From assembly GCF_001540865.1 (NCBI RefSeq), contig NC_033623.1, positions 13,309,278 through 13,373,277 of the forward strand: DNA of 64,000 nt, given 5' to 3'. Of this stretch, positions 34,964 through 46,438 are shown piece after piece (positions within the stretch are counted from its first letter, which is position 1; each line of letters opens with the position of its first letter). The stretch comes from Ananas comosus. Taxonomy: Eukaryota; Streptophyta; Magnoliopsida; Poales; Bromeliaceae. A program made the position numbers and the translations under genes. Under the pieces are notes generated by a model, which saw nothing but the letters and a program-made list of their open reading frames with translations, was not told the DNA's origin and searched no databases.

Positions 34964-35393
34964 GGGAAAACTTCAAAAACCCCCTGTGGTTTCACACTTT
35001 TTCATTTTAGTACCCTATGGTTTGAAGTGTATCAAGTTAGTACCCTGTGGTTTCTCACTTTATCACTTTAGTACCCTGTGGTTTAAAATGTATCAAGCTA
35101 GTACCCTGTGGTTTTGCACTTTATCACTTTAGTACCCTGTGGTTTCACACTTTATCACTTTAGTACCTTGTGATTTAAAAAACTATAGGGTACTAACTTG
35201 ATACAAAATTAAAACCACAGGGTACTAAAGTGATAAAGTGCAAAACCACAGGGTACTAACTTGATACACTTTAAACCACAGGGTACTTAAGTGATAAAGT
35301 GAGAAACCACGGGGTACTAACTTGATACATTTTAAACCACAGGGTATTAAAGTGAAAAAAATTGAAACCACAAGGGGGTTTTGAAGTTTTCCC
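34964..35393. mobile_element. Mutator-like foldback MITE with internal minisatellite
   Basis: The ends GGGAAAACTTCAAAAACCCC and the inverse of GGGGGTTTTGAAGTTTTCCC are long inverted repeats. An exact 9-bp duplication TAAATATTA flanks them (34955-34963, 35394-35402). Both arms consist of repeated AGTACCCTGTGGTTT words spaced by TATCACTTT or TATCAAGTT, facing each other around 35180. Confidence 0.88.
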
Positions 35394-35810
35394 TAAATAT
35401 TATATATTTTATTATATAGATTATATGCATATATTACATATATTGGTTATATACTTATCATTCTATCATATTATATAATTTTAATATATTTAATTCATAA
35501 ATATAATTTATATAATAATAAAATAATATATATATATATATAGTGCTTAATAATTATTATAAATAATAATATATGAATATATAAATTTTTTTTTTCTTTC
35601 AGCCAAACAAGTGTGACGGAAAACTAATTTTCTTTTCCTACAAACTAAATACTAAAAATCAAAAAAAAAACTTCACGAAATTTTTTTTTCCAGTGAAATA
35701 TTTTTTTTTCATTTTTACGTTGAACCGAACAGCCCTAAAGCAAAAAAGGCAATTTCACCACTAGTCCTCTAAAATTTGTAAATATCGTGAATATCCCTAC
35801 AAAGTTAAAC

Positions 35811-35817
<7 letters not shown>

Positions 35818-35846
<29 letters not shown>

Positions 35847-35987
35847 AGAGATAGGTAGCACACTACCCGCTTTGTTTATTTCATTTAGAAATAAATTTAG
35901 CTAGAAATGTAAATAAACTAGGATTCGAACTTGAGTTTCGGGTACCAACCACCGAGCCCTTTACCACTTGCTCTAGGGACGGTTGGT
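35818..35987 (-). mobile_element. tRNA-derived SINE copy
   Basis: Minus orientation: TTGAGAGATAGGTAGCACACT at the left, AGGATTCGAACTTGAG (inverse B box) and CTCTAGGGACGGTTGGT at the right. A repeat AACAAAATTA flanks it (35808-35817, 35988-35997), with a TA run after the element tail. Confidence 0.8.
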
Positions 35988-35997
35988 AACAAAATTA

Positions 35998-37378
35998 AAA
36001 ATATTATATACATTCCTTCGAATGCAAAAAATTATTACGTTTATTCATTCTTGCAAGGGAATGTTACTTTATTATGGTTAAAATTTAGTTAAATAAGAGT
36101 TAAGTTATAAAATGACTAGCTTACCCCTAAAAAGTTAGGGTGTTATTTTTAGTAGCAAATAATTAAGGGGCAATTTCATAAGTATTCTTCTAAATTTTAA
36201 AAATAAAATTTCTAGCATGGGTAAAAATATGTGAAAACCCCTCATCTATAGGTCATTTTGAAATAGACCCCTTAAACTTTAATTTTTTAAAGTCAAGAGC
36301 CATTGAAATTTTAGTTTTTTTTTTATTTGGGCTTTACTTAATTAAAAGTTTTTCAATTAAGATCCCTAACACATCAATTTGATAAAATTTTTAATTTATT
36401 TGGAAAAAATACTCAATTGCTAAAATTTTTTTAAAAAAACCCTTAGGTTCAGAGGGTATATATATATATATAGAGTGAGACTACTATGCTATCGGAAGCA
36501 CGGAGCCTTTCGTGCTTCCAGCTCATTTTCGATGTTGCAACTTTCGAATCATTGATCGGCTCCGTTAAATTTGATCTATAGTATTTGGAGTACCTAGAAA
36601 ATAAATTTTATTATTTTTCGATATCATTTGCCTAGTGATCAAATGGGCTCAAAATCAACAAATTTCAATGGCCGTAGTGAGCCGTTTGCAAGTTTAACGG
36701 TACAGAAATATCTAAATCACGTGAAATTTTGATAGAAAATTCTTTATACTATATAAAACAAGATCAATATCTTTGATTTAAAATTTTAATGTCATATTAT
36801 TACATTTTGTAAGATTTTTATTTTTAGCCGTTGATTTTGAGCCCCTTCGTTCACTAGGCAAATGATATCGTAAAATTATAAAATTTATTTTTTAGGTACT
36901 TCAAATACTCTAGATCAAGTTTAACNTTTACCCTTAACTTAAGGACAAATAAGAAAAGTTGGTGATGGTAGAAGAGTAAATTAATTTGAAAAGACAAAAA
37001 ATCAAAATACATCTTTTGTCCCAACTTAAGGGCAAATAAGAAAAATTGATGATAATAGAATGATATATTTGAAATGGCAAAATAATAATTTCACAGAGTT
37101 AATAGTTGTTGCTAATAGCTTACTAATAGAATTTAACTATAGGAGTAATATTTGAAATAACTGAAAACATTAAAGAAGTATTTTTAATATTAGCCTTCTA
37201 AAATGGATAAATCAGAAAGTTGAGAACTTTTCGGGGTGCATAAAAAATTGCCCCTATGAAATACTCTAATATCAAGTAGTTTGATATCAAAATATTTTCA
37301 ACCTGAGATATGTGAGTTATTTAAATAAAATTCAAAAAAAATTAAATCTTGAAATAATTAATGTTGAAATTTTTTTTT
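35998..37378. other. AT-rich intergenic DNA including a truncated foldback element
   Basis: 36470-36925 is a relative of the foldback family (GACTACTATGCTATCGGAAG at the left, GATCGGCTCCGTTAAATTTG inside) and stops abruptly at the N (36926). The remainder has weak repeats (CTTAAGG.CAAATAAGAAAA twice, 36940 and 37020). No gene is seen. Confidence 0.45.
36926..36926. other. Single N, probable collapsed gap
   Basis: The foldback element is cut off at this base just where its second arm should finish (GTTTAAC then unrelated text). Confidence 0.55.
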
Positions 37379-37431
37379 TTTTTGAGAATTAGGTAGCGAG
37401 CTACCTGCTTCATTCTTTAGGAAAATGAATT

Positions 37432-38087
37432 TGTTAAAATCGGAACGGCGAAAAATAGATCCAGAAAATAACTTAATGCAAGAAAAAAAAAGATAAGCGG
37501 AAAGAACACACCGATAATTACGTGGTTCGGCCAACGGCCTACGTCCACGGGCGAAGACGGAACAAATACTTTATTAATATCAAAAAGGCGGAGTACAAAA
37601 AAATCTCTCAAAAGACCAAAACTTAATTAGATCCGAAAACGCGCAACAAGCAACTCCAATTGCGGCTTCTCTCTAAACCCGTACGGACCAAAAATGGCCT
37701 TAATTTGCCTGCGGCTTGGCTCTCTCTAATACGCAGTGCACAATAGCTTCATCTCGGCTCGGGTCACGACACGCAAGAATGCAAGACACACCATGGGTTG
37801 GGTTGACTTAATTAATTAAGCACCAACAGAGTACCCTGAGCCGAGCACTAAGAGCAACCCCTTAATTAATTTGCTTGGCCCTTAATTTGGTCGCCGCTTT
37901 TTTAATTTGGTCGTAGCATGTATTTATAATACATATTTCCTAACTATAGTCTAATTCTAATTAGATTAGAATTACACTCCTAATTATAATCCATATATGC
38001 CAAATTAAATTTAAATAATATCCAAACCCAATTAGATTAGGATTTATCATCAATTTAGATAACTACAAATCTAAACCAAATATAACA
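37432..38087 (-). mobile_element. Solo LTR, copia-like, copy 1
   Basis: Starts TGTTAAAATCGG and ends AATATAACA, with an exact 5-bp target duplication GAATT (37427-37431, 38088-38092). Inside is TTACGTGGTTCGGCCAACGG and GTCCACGGGCG, whose reverse complement resembles a block common in plant Ty1/copia LTRs. No gag or pol is present, so the internal part was lost by LTR recombination. It inserted in a truncated SINE (37379-37431). Copy 2 is at 57068-57719. Confidence 0.85.
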
Positions 38088-38772
38088 GAATTAGACTTAC
38101 ATAATGGAAGCAGCCAGGGCTTCCGCAAGAGAGGAGCGAGAAGGATGAGACAAAACAAAAGGCGAATAAAAAACTAAAACGAAAAAAAAAAAAAAAAAGG
38201 AAGCACAGGAGAAAGGGAGAGTTACCACTACTACTACAACTACTACAATCACCACTAGGCAACCGCTACTATTACTACTACTACGTTTTCCAATCAGCCA
38301 ACAGCAGATTGATACGGTCTAGAGCTCGGAAAAGGTTAAAATTGGAATTAATGTTGAATATTACTATAGACAATTGCATCGCAACTATGTATAATTTAAA
38401 AGTGAAAAATTATAATGAGATTTGATTACTACACTTAATAGACTGTAGATCTTCAATTGTAAGATTTTAAAGAGAATGTTAAATTATTATGTGATAAAAA
38501 TGTTAAGAATTGATCATATAATTAATTTTTAAATTATTACACTTAGTTAAATTAGTGCTAGGGGTAAAAATGATATTTATAGGTTATTAGATGACTTTCT
38601 GAAGGAATGTTAAACTTCAAATTTGTGTGAATTTTTTTTTTTATTTTCAGAAGGGTATTGGTGATATTTTCAAGTTTAAGAGAGATATTACAGTCGGATG
38701 AAATTATTCCAAAGCAAAATATGCCAAAATAGCATTTAAAGGAGGCGCTACGGAATAAGAGTGGTTCTCAAA

Positions 38773-38953
38773 ACCGACCGTCCCTAGAGCAAATGGTAAG
38801 GACTTGGTGATTGGTATTCGAGACCCAAGTTCAAATCCTAATTGATTTACATTTTCAGCTAAATTTTTTTCTAAATGAAATAAACAAAGCGGATAGCGTA
38901 CTGCCTATCTATCTCAAAACAAAAAAGAAAAAAAAGAAAAAAAAGAAAAGATT
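38773..38953 (+). mobile_element. tRNA-derived SINE copy
   Basis: Head GACCGTCCCTAGAGCAAATG, B-box-like AAGTTCAAATCCTAATTG, tail AAATAAACAAAGCGGATAGC and an A-rich run. A 13-bp repeat AGTGGTTCTCAAA lies on both sides (38760-38772, 38954-38966). Confidence 0.85.
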
Positions 38954-38966
38954 AGTGGTTCTCAAA

Positions 38967-39749
38967 CTTTTTACCAATGATATATTTGCGTGGCTCAGAC
39001 GCAGAGGCCCCCACCATCGCACTCCTCCAGCAGCTTCAAAATTAAGATAAGCATCATGGATTCTATCTGAAGCACTTGTGATAAATCCCTAGGCCACCTT
39101 TTCTTTTCTTTTCTTTTTTCCTTTCAGAAAATGTCACTTTTTGGTGGATTTGGTTAGGAATGAGATTTGCCATTCAACAGAATAGATGTTTCAGAGTCAA
39201 AAAAAAAAAAACTCTTTTTATGCGTTATATATATATAAACAACAATCGACAAATGCAAGACAAAACTATTAGCATTCATTATTTTTGACTTAACATATTT
39301 AAGGCTAACTATTATAAAAAGAAACATCATCAGGAAACAAAATAGAAAAATTCCATAGCCAAAATAAGAACTACTAATTGTAACGTTGCTAGTAAGATAA
39401 TGAAAAGCTTCTACTGGTTACGAGTTGCATCCCCCAAAAACTAAATTTTATCTGCGTCTTTCGACTTTGCTGCACTCAATGCTTCAATTTGGTTCTGTTT
39501 CGTGATGAACTGGGACCAGAGACGGCGCCAGACGCACGGTTAAAATTCTGGAGAGAACAAAGATAATAAGAACAAGTGAGAACTATATATTAAGGTTTCT
39601 GAAACAGAATTATTAAGAAGCGTACAGAAACTAAAGCACATAATAAAATTCACCCACTATAAGTCACAGTTAGTTAAATCTTTTCACAGCAAAAGTTAGT
39701 TAAATCTCTTAATAAACTACTCCAATAATCATGGGAACTTTCTTTTGTG
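38967..39749. other. 3' flank of gene C, duplicated relative to 25.9-27.9 kb
   Basis: Collinear with the flank of gene B and without the two insertions seen there. It is therefore the closer guide to the ancestral arrangement. No gene is seen. Confidence 0.6.
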
Positions 39750-42700
39750 CTATGTGTACTGCTGAATTCGCTGAAATGCGCAAGTTGTTGAGATCAGGAC
39801 CAACATACGTACCTTCTGCCTTGGCCTGCTAATATGCAGTGAATCCATATTCAGCAAATTATCGAGCTCGTCAAGCTCAACAAATGCTTTGATAACAGCA
39901 TCAGCCAGATCCTTATCTTCATTAGCATTAAAAAAGCAGCCGCGATTTTTCGCATCGTCAACTAATTTCTGCCATATAGACTCGCTCTTAGTTAGTGTCG
40001 GCCCATTTCCTAAAACCCAGAGACAGTGCCTGCAGCAGATAGAGCAAACGAAATGGCGTAGTGCTAAATTTTAGTATCTGAAACAGATTGTGAGCAAAGC
40101 ACTAAAGGGAATTTGAGCATTGCGAAAAATAACAAACATACTTAGCCCTCGTTAGAGCAACGTTTGTGCGCTGTGCGTTAGAAAGGAAACCTACTGATCC
40201 ACTTGAATTGCACCTAACCGTAGAAATTATTATGACGTCCTCCTCGCCACCTTGAAAGCCGTCAACTGATTTAACCTTCACAGAGAAGCCATCATACATC
40301 TCATATATTCTCCCTAGTTTTTCCTGGATGGCTTTTACTTGAGCTGTGTATGGTGATATTACACCAACACTAAGTTTCCTTCCAATAGTAACTGATGCTG
40401 CAATCGTAAAATATCAGAACCTAGTAAGCATAAAGGAGAAGATCGAAAGTTGTAGCAGTAGAAAACTCACCTGAATTTTGGAATTTGATGATTCATATAA
40501 AAATTTACCTATAAAGTTTCATTTAAGACGCAAATCCATCTTAGTTATATGGATTCTATGGCATACTCGTGTAAAAATATCCTATCACTGAAAGCAGGGT
40601 ATATAGAACTTATGCATTGTATGCGAGCCGACAATTATTTTGTAACAAAGATAGATGGCTATTATTGAGATCCATAATATATTTTTTGTAGTTGCACTGT
40701 TGTTAATACCTACTAATACCATTTCACTTACTTTCCAAAATGGTGCTGTATATTTAGAAACTTGATCACTCGAAGATGCATGATAAATATCTGAGAATTG
40801 TATATTAATGCCCTGTGCTTGTGGAAAATGCAGTATACGGCGGGGAACGCACCTTTGAACAATTTCTTCAAGATCTGCACTACCACAGCAACTTCTATCA
40901 TGTTTTTCAGGCTCCTACCATACTTATCCTTTCCTTCCTTTCCATGTTCAATGTTTATAAATGAATATGCGCCGTACATTTGGTCTGGTAGATACTTTCG
41001 CTCGTATTCCTTAGAGAGAACATTTGGACCATCTGATATTTTGCTATTATAGAAGTTAGAATTGGGGAACTTGCTTATCGACGGATGCATTCTGTACTGA
41101 ACACTGAGAAGCTGCTTTTCATGCCCAAGTGAACTTAATCTTTCGAAGAGGCTTCTCCCAAAATCAGCTTTGTCAGATGTCTGTGCAGCAGAAGATAAAA
41201 TGAACTTAGCAGAGCATGCGGTTTTATTAGAGACAATTCAGAAGATAAACACATTGGTAAAGTAAAGGGATCAAAGTGAACCTCGCTTTTGACCAGGGCA
41301 GGAAGCTGGTATTCATCGCCGATGAAGATTGCATGTTTTATGCCCTTAATCTGCAGAGGTATCAATGACTCACACTCTTTCAACTGTCCAGCCTCATCGA
41401 CGACCAACAGTTCAAGTGGATCCCCCTCCATCTTCACATTTTGCAGCCTAAAAGAGCTACAAGCTGTGCATAACACGGTATTCGCTCTTTGCAGTATGAA
41501 ATCTTCAATCGAGCGCCGATCATAAATATTTGGAAGATTAAGATTTTTGGACAGGAATTTTAACTTCTGAAGGCAGAAACATCTTGCCACCTGCAGGTTT
41601 AAAGTTGATTCTTGGTTTCCTTCCATGAAGCATAGCAAATCCGTGAACGAGACGATGCTAGGACATTCAACTTCTGTGGTGGACTCAAAAATCGCTTCGA
41701 GCTTTCCCTCGTCGGTATCTTCTGAGTATAACAGTTTTCTGATGATTTTCAACAACTCGAGCACCTGATTCATGTGCTTAAAATTCTCCAGTGAGGTTGA
41801 GGCGGTCGGAAGATGAGCAGACAATATATTAATACATTCACGCAAATTCGTTGCGCGCCGATTGTACATGCTTACAACGTATTCCATAAATGTCATCTTT
41901 ATAGTTTGCTCCTTTTTGTCCTCTTTAGCTGTGAGATACCTTTGATACTGAGACACCGCATTTTCGAGAAGATCGGCCATTGAATCAAGGCAATGCTTCC
42001 ACCCTGTCACTGGGACAAAACACGTCAACAGCCTTTTAACACGGCGCTCCAAAAATACGTCAGAGAGGTCATCGTCGATTTTCATCCGGTCCTTGTTTCC
42101 AAATAACACCATGTCGCCTACTCGACAGCTTCTACCCCATGAAGACTCCCTAAATTGCCGTAAGAGTCGGGATGCAACTTCTACCACTGCCGTATTTGTC
42201 GGTGCGCATGCGAGTGTTCTGCATTTCTTGGCCAGCATGGTCCAGAGAAGAGCACTAATTGTTTTCGTTTTTCCGGTGCCAGGAGGCCCCCATATGAGGT
42301 TTATGGAGACATCACGGTTTTGCCTCGATGATATGCATGCCTGTGCTGCATTCAGTTGAGACTCATTAAGCCCGAAATTGTGAAGATCGGTGTCGGCTAT
42401 TGCAAAGTCTTCGAAACTTCTGCGTACTACAGATGAAGATGACTTATTCCGACCTTCTGCGTCCTGTCATTTAGAAGCGAAACGGATAAGCGACATCTTG
42501 AAAATGGAGAAGCTTTGGTATGATTCATACCATCTTTTTGATAGAGTAAAAACTGCGAAAAATTGACAGTAAACATTTCTGATCTACTAAATGTACTACT
42601 TACGTAACTGTTTTAAGACGTTCGAAGTTAACTAAAAGGCGGTAAACAAATGAGTTGCTTAGCATCTGTTATTACACTACTGGATGTTCTTGCTGGTGTT

Positions 42701-43865
42701 ATTATATCTATAATCTAAAAATGAAAACCATACCGCCGAACGATAACTGAAGACCATTTCGATGATGCTAGTATTCCTCTCTAATGTCGACTCCAGATCG
42801 AGCGACTTCCATATTCGAGTAGAGGTTGTCATATTCATCAGGAACACTGCAAAAAGTGGTTTTTTAAGCCTCTTTGTTTCCCTGTCCTTCTCAACAACAA
42901 CACTTCGAGATGCTTTGATGATCATATGATTTGGTGGGAGCGTGTCATTTTCTCCGGCGCTGAGGACCGAGGCGATAACATATGAACTTTGGTTCCGTGT
43001 TAACTCGGATAGGTGCTTCGGTTTAAATTCCGACAACACAAATATGTCTGCATCCTTCGGAGTGTAAGTTTCAGCTCGCCCTGGGTTCGAGGTCGACTGC
43101 GTTGAATCTGCGACCACAACGCGGTATGTTAACTTGATCGGCATAGAGTCCTCCATCGATATTACTTGGACGAACGGTGCATGAGCGAAAGATTCGAGAG
43201 CGGAGCACATGTCGGCACGCGTTTCTTCGATCAGCGGGAAGGTGTAAGAACTGAAGTAGTCCTCCAACGACGTGAAAGTTTTCGGGATCTTTCGAACCTG
43301 CAAAGGGAAAAGGCCCGGTTCAACATTGCTTGAGCAGAACCTAAAAGAGGGTTCTCAATAAGAATTTGTTGAGTTAAACGATCAAAATTGACCCACCTCC
43401 TAAACATAAAAAATTCAGATTCTTCAATTTAAGATCAAAGTTACATATCTCTATCTCGATAGTAAAAAAAATTGAACTAGCGAGCATTTTATACCGGCTA
43501 TTAAAAATTATCAATTTTGAGATATTTTAATTGTATAGTAAATAATGTCGAAAAATAATAAAATTTGACTTTTAAAAGTTTTAAGTACTCTAAATTATAT
43601 TTAACAGTATGGATCGTTGTACGAAGTCGATCGTAATCATAAAAATATAGTAATCGAAGTCTAAGCTGTAAGACGAATGGAGTGAGAGGAAAGCTAGCAG
43701 CTAGCGAGAGTGCAATGTGAGGAACTCAATGACCTTGTCCTTGAAGAGGTTGTTGTTGAAGACATCGTTCAAGGACCAGGAAAATATTAAGCCCACCAAA
43801 CTCGTTCTCTTGCTCTTCTGCTCTGATACTGAGCCTTTGCTGTCCGAAACCGAGTCGATGATCAT
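39750..43865 (-). CDS. Gene C: SEN1-like helicase, half-size paralog of gene A
   Basis: Minus-strand exons 43865-43734, 43297-42734, 42463-41282, 41180-40853, 40397-40142 and 40029-39813, then either a 7-codon exon 39770-39750 or read-through to the same TAG at 39750-39752. This gives about 900 residues. The SF1B helicase is complete: [26 protein letters not shown], a YRMHP-type motif, [12 protein letters not shown] and NVALTRAK. Exons 5 and 6 are 256 and 217 nt, exactly as in gene A, but there is no UvrD half. It is very close to gene B and lacks B's motif II change and frameshift, so C is probably the functional one. Members of this plant SEN1-like group are uncharacterised; ATP-driven unwinding of RNA or RNA-DNA is inferred. 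Two more first exons lie upstream. Confidence 0.85.
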
Positions 43866-44150
43866 CTTTCTTATCCTTTACCCTTCTTTCTCAGTAGCTA
43901 ATTTAGGGAGAGAGAGAGAGAGAGAGATCTAGTATGTGTGTGAGTGTTTGCGCGCGAGAGAGTTGATGATACTTGATTAATACCCAGTTCGGAATAAAGA
44001 AAGGTTTTACTTGAAGTCGAAGGAACGAAAAAAAAAAAGAAAAAAGAAGGTACATAGGCTTGCGGACTTTGACTTGGAAAGTTGATTCTTTTGTATTGTG
44101 CATTGCGACTTTGATGAGAGAAAGAGGTCGACGAGCTTCTACGTACGAGT
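43866..44150 (-). promoter_or_regulatory. 5' leader/promoter module of gene C (nearest copy)
   Basis: AAGGATAAGAAAG directly precedes the ATG (43865). A CT/GA repeat lies at 43909-43926, then GTTGATGATACTTGATTAAT, CCAGTTCGGAATAAAG and GAGAAAGAGGTCGACGAGCT, all shared with the module at 44642-45070 and with gene A. Confidence 0.5.
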
Positions 44151-44187
44151 TACCATAGTGGGACCAGGAAAAAGAATCACAAAAAAA

Positions 44188-44188
44188 N
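44188..44188. other. Single N, probable collapsed gap
   Basis: Poly-A precedes the N and a truncated foldback fragment (TTTTAAGTACTCTAAATTAT) follows. The same fragment follows the 43.6 kb copy, so sequence between two duplicated modules may be missing. Confidence 0.5.
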
Positions 44189-44503
44189 ATTTTAAGTACT
44201 CTAAATTATATTTAACGCTATGGGCCGTTGATTCAATAGTTTTATTATCAAAAACGACTAAATTATATTTAATGATATAGATCGTTGATTCAAAAGTTCT
44301 ATTATCGAAAATGACTTGTGAGTACGAAAACGATCGTAATTATAAAAATATAAAAGTTCTATTATCGAAAACAACTTGTGAATACGAAGTCGATCGTAAT
44401 CATAAAAATATAGTAATCGAAGTCTAAGCTGTAAGACGGATGGAGTGAGAGGAAAGCTAGCAGCTAGCAGCTAGCGAGAGTGCAATGTGAGGAACTTAAT
44501 GAC

Positions 44504-44641
44504 CTTGTCCTTGAAGAGGTTCTTGTTGAAGACATCGTTCAAAGACCAGGAAAATATTAAGCTCACCAAACTCGCTCTCTTGCTCTTCTGCTCTGATACT
44601 GATACTGAGCATTCACTGTCCGAATCCGGGCCAGTGATCAT
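44504..44641 (-). other. Extra first exon (exon 1 copy 2) upstream of gene C
   Basis: 46 codons from ATG 44641 to a donor AAG|GTC at 44504, phase 0. The product begins MITGPDSDSE and ends NKNLFKDK, matching exon 1 of genes B and C. The leader AAGGATAAGAAAG and a GA repeat (44685-44700) are retained. No exons 2-6 of its own lie between it and the gene C module. It is either an alternative first exon of gene C or a duplication leftover. Confidence 0.7.
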
Positions 44642-44852
44642 CTTTCTTATCCTTCACCCTTTTTTCTCAGTAGCTAATTTAGGGAGAGAGAGAGAGAGAG
44701 ATCTAGTATGCGTGTGAGTGTGCGCGAGAGAGAGTTGATGATGCTTGATTAATACCCAGTTCCGAATAAAGACAGGTTTTACTTGAAGTCGAAGGAACGA
44801 AAAAAAAAAAAGAAAAAAGAAATACATGGGCTCTCGGACTTGACTTGGAAAG

Positions 44853-45005
44853 GTTTTTTTTGAGAGATAGATAGCATGCTACTCGCTTCGTTTATTTCAT
44901 TTAGAAATAAAATTAACTGGAATTATGAATCAATTAGGATTCGAATTTGGGTCTCGAATACCAACCACCAAGTTCTTTGCCACTTGTTCGAAGGACAGTC
45001 GGTGA
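44853..45005 (-). mobile_element. tRNA-derived SINE inserted in the exon-1 copy 2 promoter module
   Basis: TTTTGAGAGATAGATAGCAT at the left, TAGGATTCGAATTTGGG (inverse B box) and TTCGAAGGACAGTCGG at the right. The equivalent spot upstream of gene C (about 44077-44085) is uninterrupted (TTGGAAAGTTGATTC). The flanks TTGGAAAG and TTTGAAAG are an imperfect duplication. Confidence 0.8.
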
Positions 45006-45319
45006 TTTTGAAAGTTGATTCTTTTGTACTGTGCATTGCAACTTTGATGAGAGAAAGAGGTCGACGAGCTTGTACGTACGAGTTCCCTTCGGTGAGTGGG
45101 ACCAGCAGGTAAAAGAATCACGAAAAAAAAAAAAAAAAGACTTCGACACTAATAAGGCAAAATATGCCCAAATATAATTTATAAAGGACGCGCCAAAGAA
45201 TAAGGAAAGTTTTCTTTTTTTTTTCTTTTTTTTTTCTCCTCGGAGATTGTTTGGCTCAATGTAAAATTTTGAAAATTAATTTTTGATGAAAAAATTTTTT
45301 GAAGAAAAAAAAATTGTTT

Positions 45320-46437
45320 TTTAGTGTTTGGTTTTTTGGAAATAAAAAATAGTTTTTCAGCTAGACTTGCTTGATTTGTTGAGAAAGGAAAACATCGATA
45401 AAAACTTATTTTATGTTTTTTATTTTATTATATGTATTATATATTATTTATATATAATGATTAACATACTATATATTATTATTATTATTATTATATATAT
45501 ATGAATTAAAAATATTCAAAATTATTTTATATATAATAATTAATAAGTATGTAATATAATATATATTAATATATATTTAATATTATATAATTAATAACTA
45601 TATCTTTATAAATAAAGTATTATATAATAATATCTAATATAAAAATATATTATATATAATAAATAAACAAATAAATATATTGAGAGAGAGAGGTCCACGG
45701 TCCACCACTCTCTTTCTCATGTGGTGACCCGCGGACCTCTCTCTCACGCGGTCCATGAGGTCTATTTCATCTCGTGGACCGTCTGTAATCCAGGCAGTGG
45801 TCCGCGTTGCTTAGTCGAGGAATTTTTATTTTTCGTTAAAAATCAGCAAAAACAAAAGCCATTTTTTTACAAAATCTGAAAATATTTTTACGCGGAAGCA
45901 ATTTTAAGAACCAGATAATTGAAAATTTATTTTTCGAATCAAACTTTTCGGATTAGTTTTACAAGGAACCAAAAATATCCTTATTGTTGTATATAAAAAT
46001 ATTATTTTTTGACAGCTTAAGCTTTAATACAACAACAATAGGTTCTAAGGTCGAATCTCATCAGATTGCTAGCATCATTTAATTTTAGTCCCTTTTATTT
46101 AAGTTGAACATAAAAATAGTCTTTCAAAAAGCGAGACATGTTAGGAACAAGGGTATAAATTCCTCAGATTTTATGAAATTTTATTAACTCCTCGACTTTT
46201 TATATTAACACCTTTTTAACTTCTAATCTGTTTAAATTAAATGTTTATAAGTAATTAGATTAAAAATTGTATGAAATTTTATAACTCAGTTAGTTGCTAA
46301 CAATTAATTAATCAATCTAATTTCATTAGCTATAAAATAATTAAAAATATTAAATTTGATAATTAATTAATGTATTTAATGTCTAGAAGAATAACAATTG
46401 GCAGTTAAAAAAAAGAAAAAGAAAACCAATACAACAA
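45320..46437. repeat. Tandem duplication, unit 1 (about 1.1 kb)
   Basis: Nearly identical to 46439-47563 throughout: TTAGTGTTTGGTTT start, TA-rich block, GTCCACGGTCCACC palindromic block, TTCCTCAGATTTTATGAAAT and the end CCAATACAACAA. It contains the palindromic GGTCCACGG ... CTCGTGGACC segment of a probable hAT or foldback TE. The unit ends exactly at the N. Confidence 0.8.
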
Positions 46438-46438
46438 N
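46438..46438. other. Single N at the junction of two repeat units
   Basis: The N lies exactly between the end of unit 1 and the start of unit 2. This is what a misjoined or collapsed assembly overlap would look like. Confidence 0.65.

Noticed and set aside
34964..35393. Regularly repeated words that could suggest a CRISPR-like array
   Set aside because: Repeats are in opposed orientation without unique spacers, inside a transposon with a target duplication, in a plant genome.
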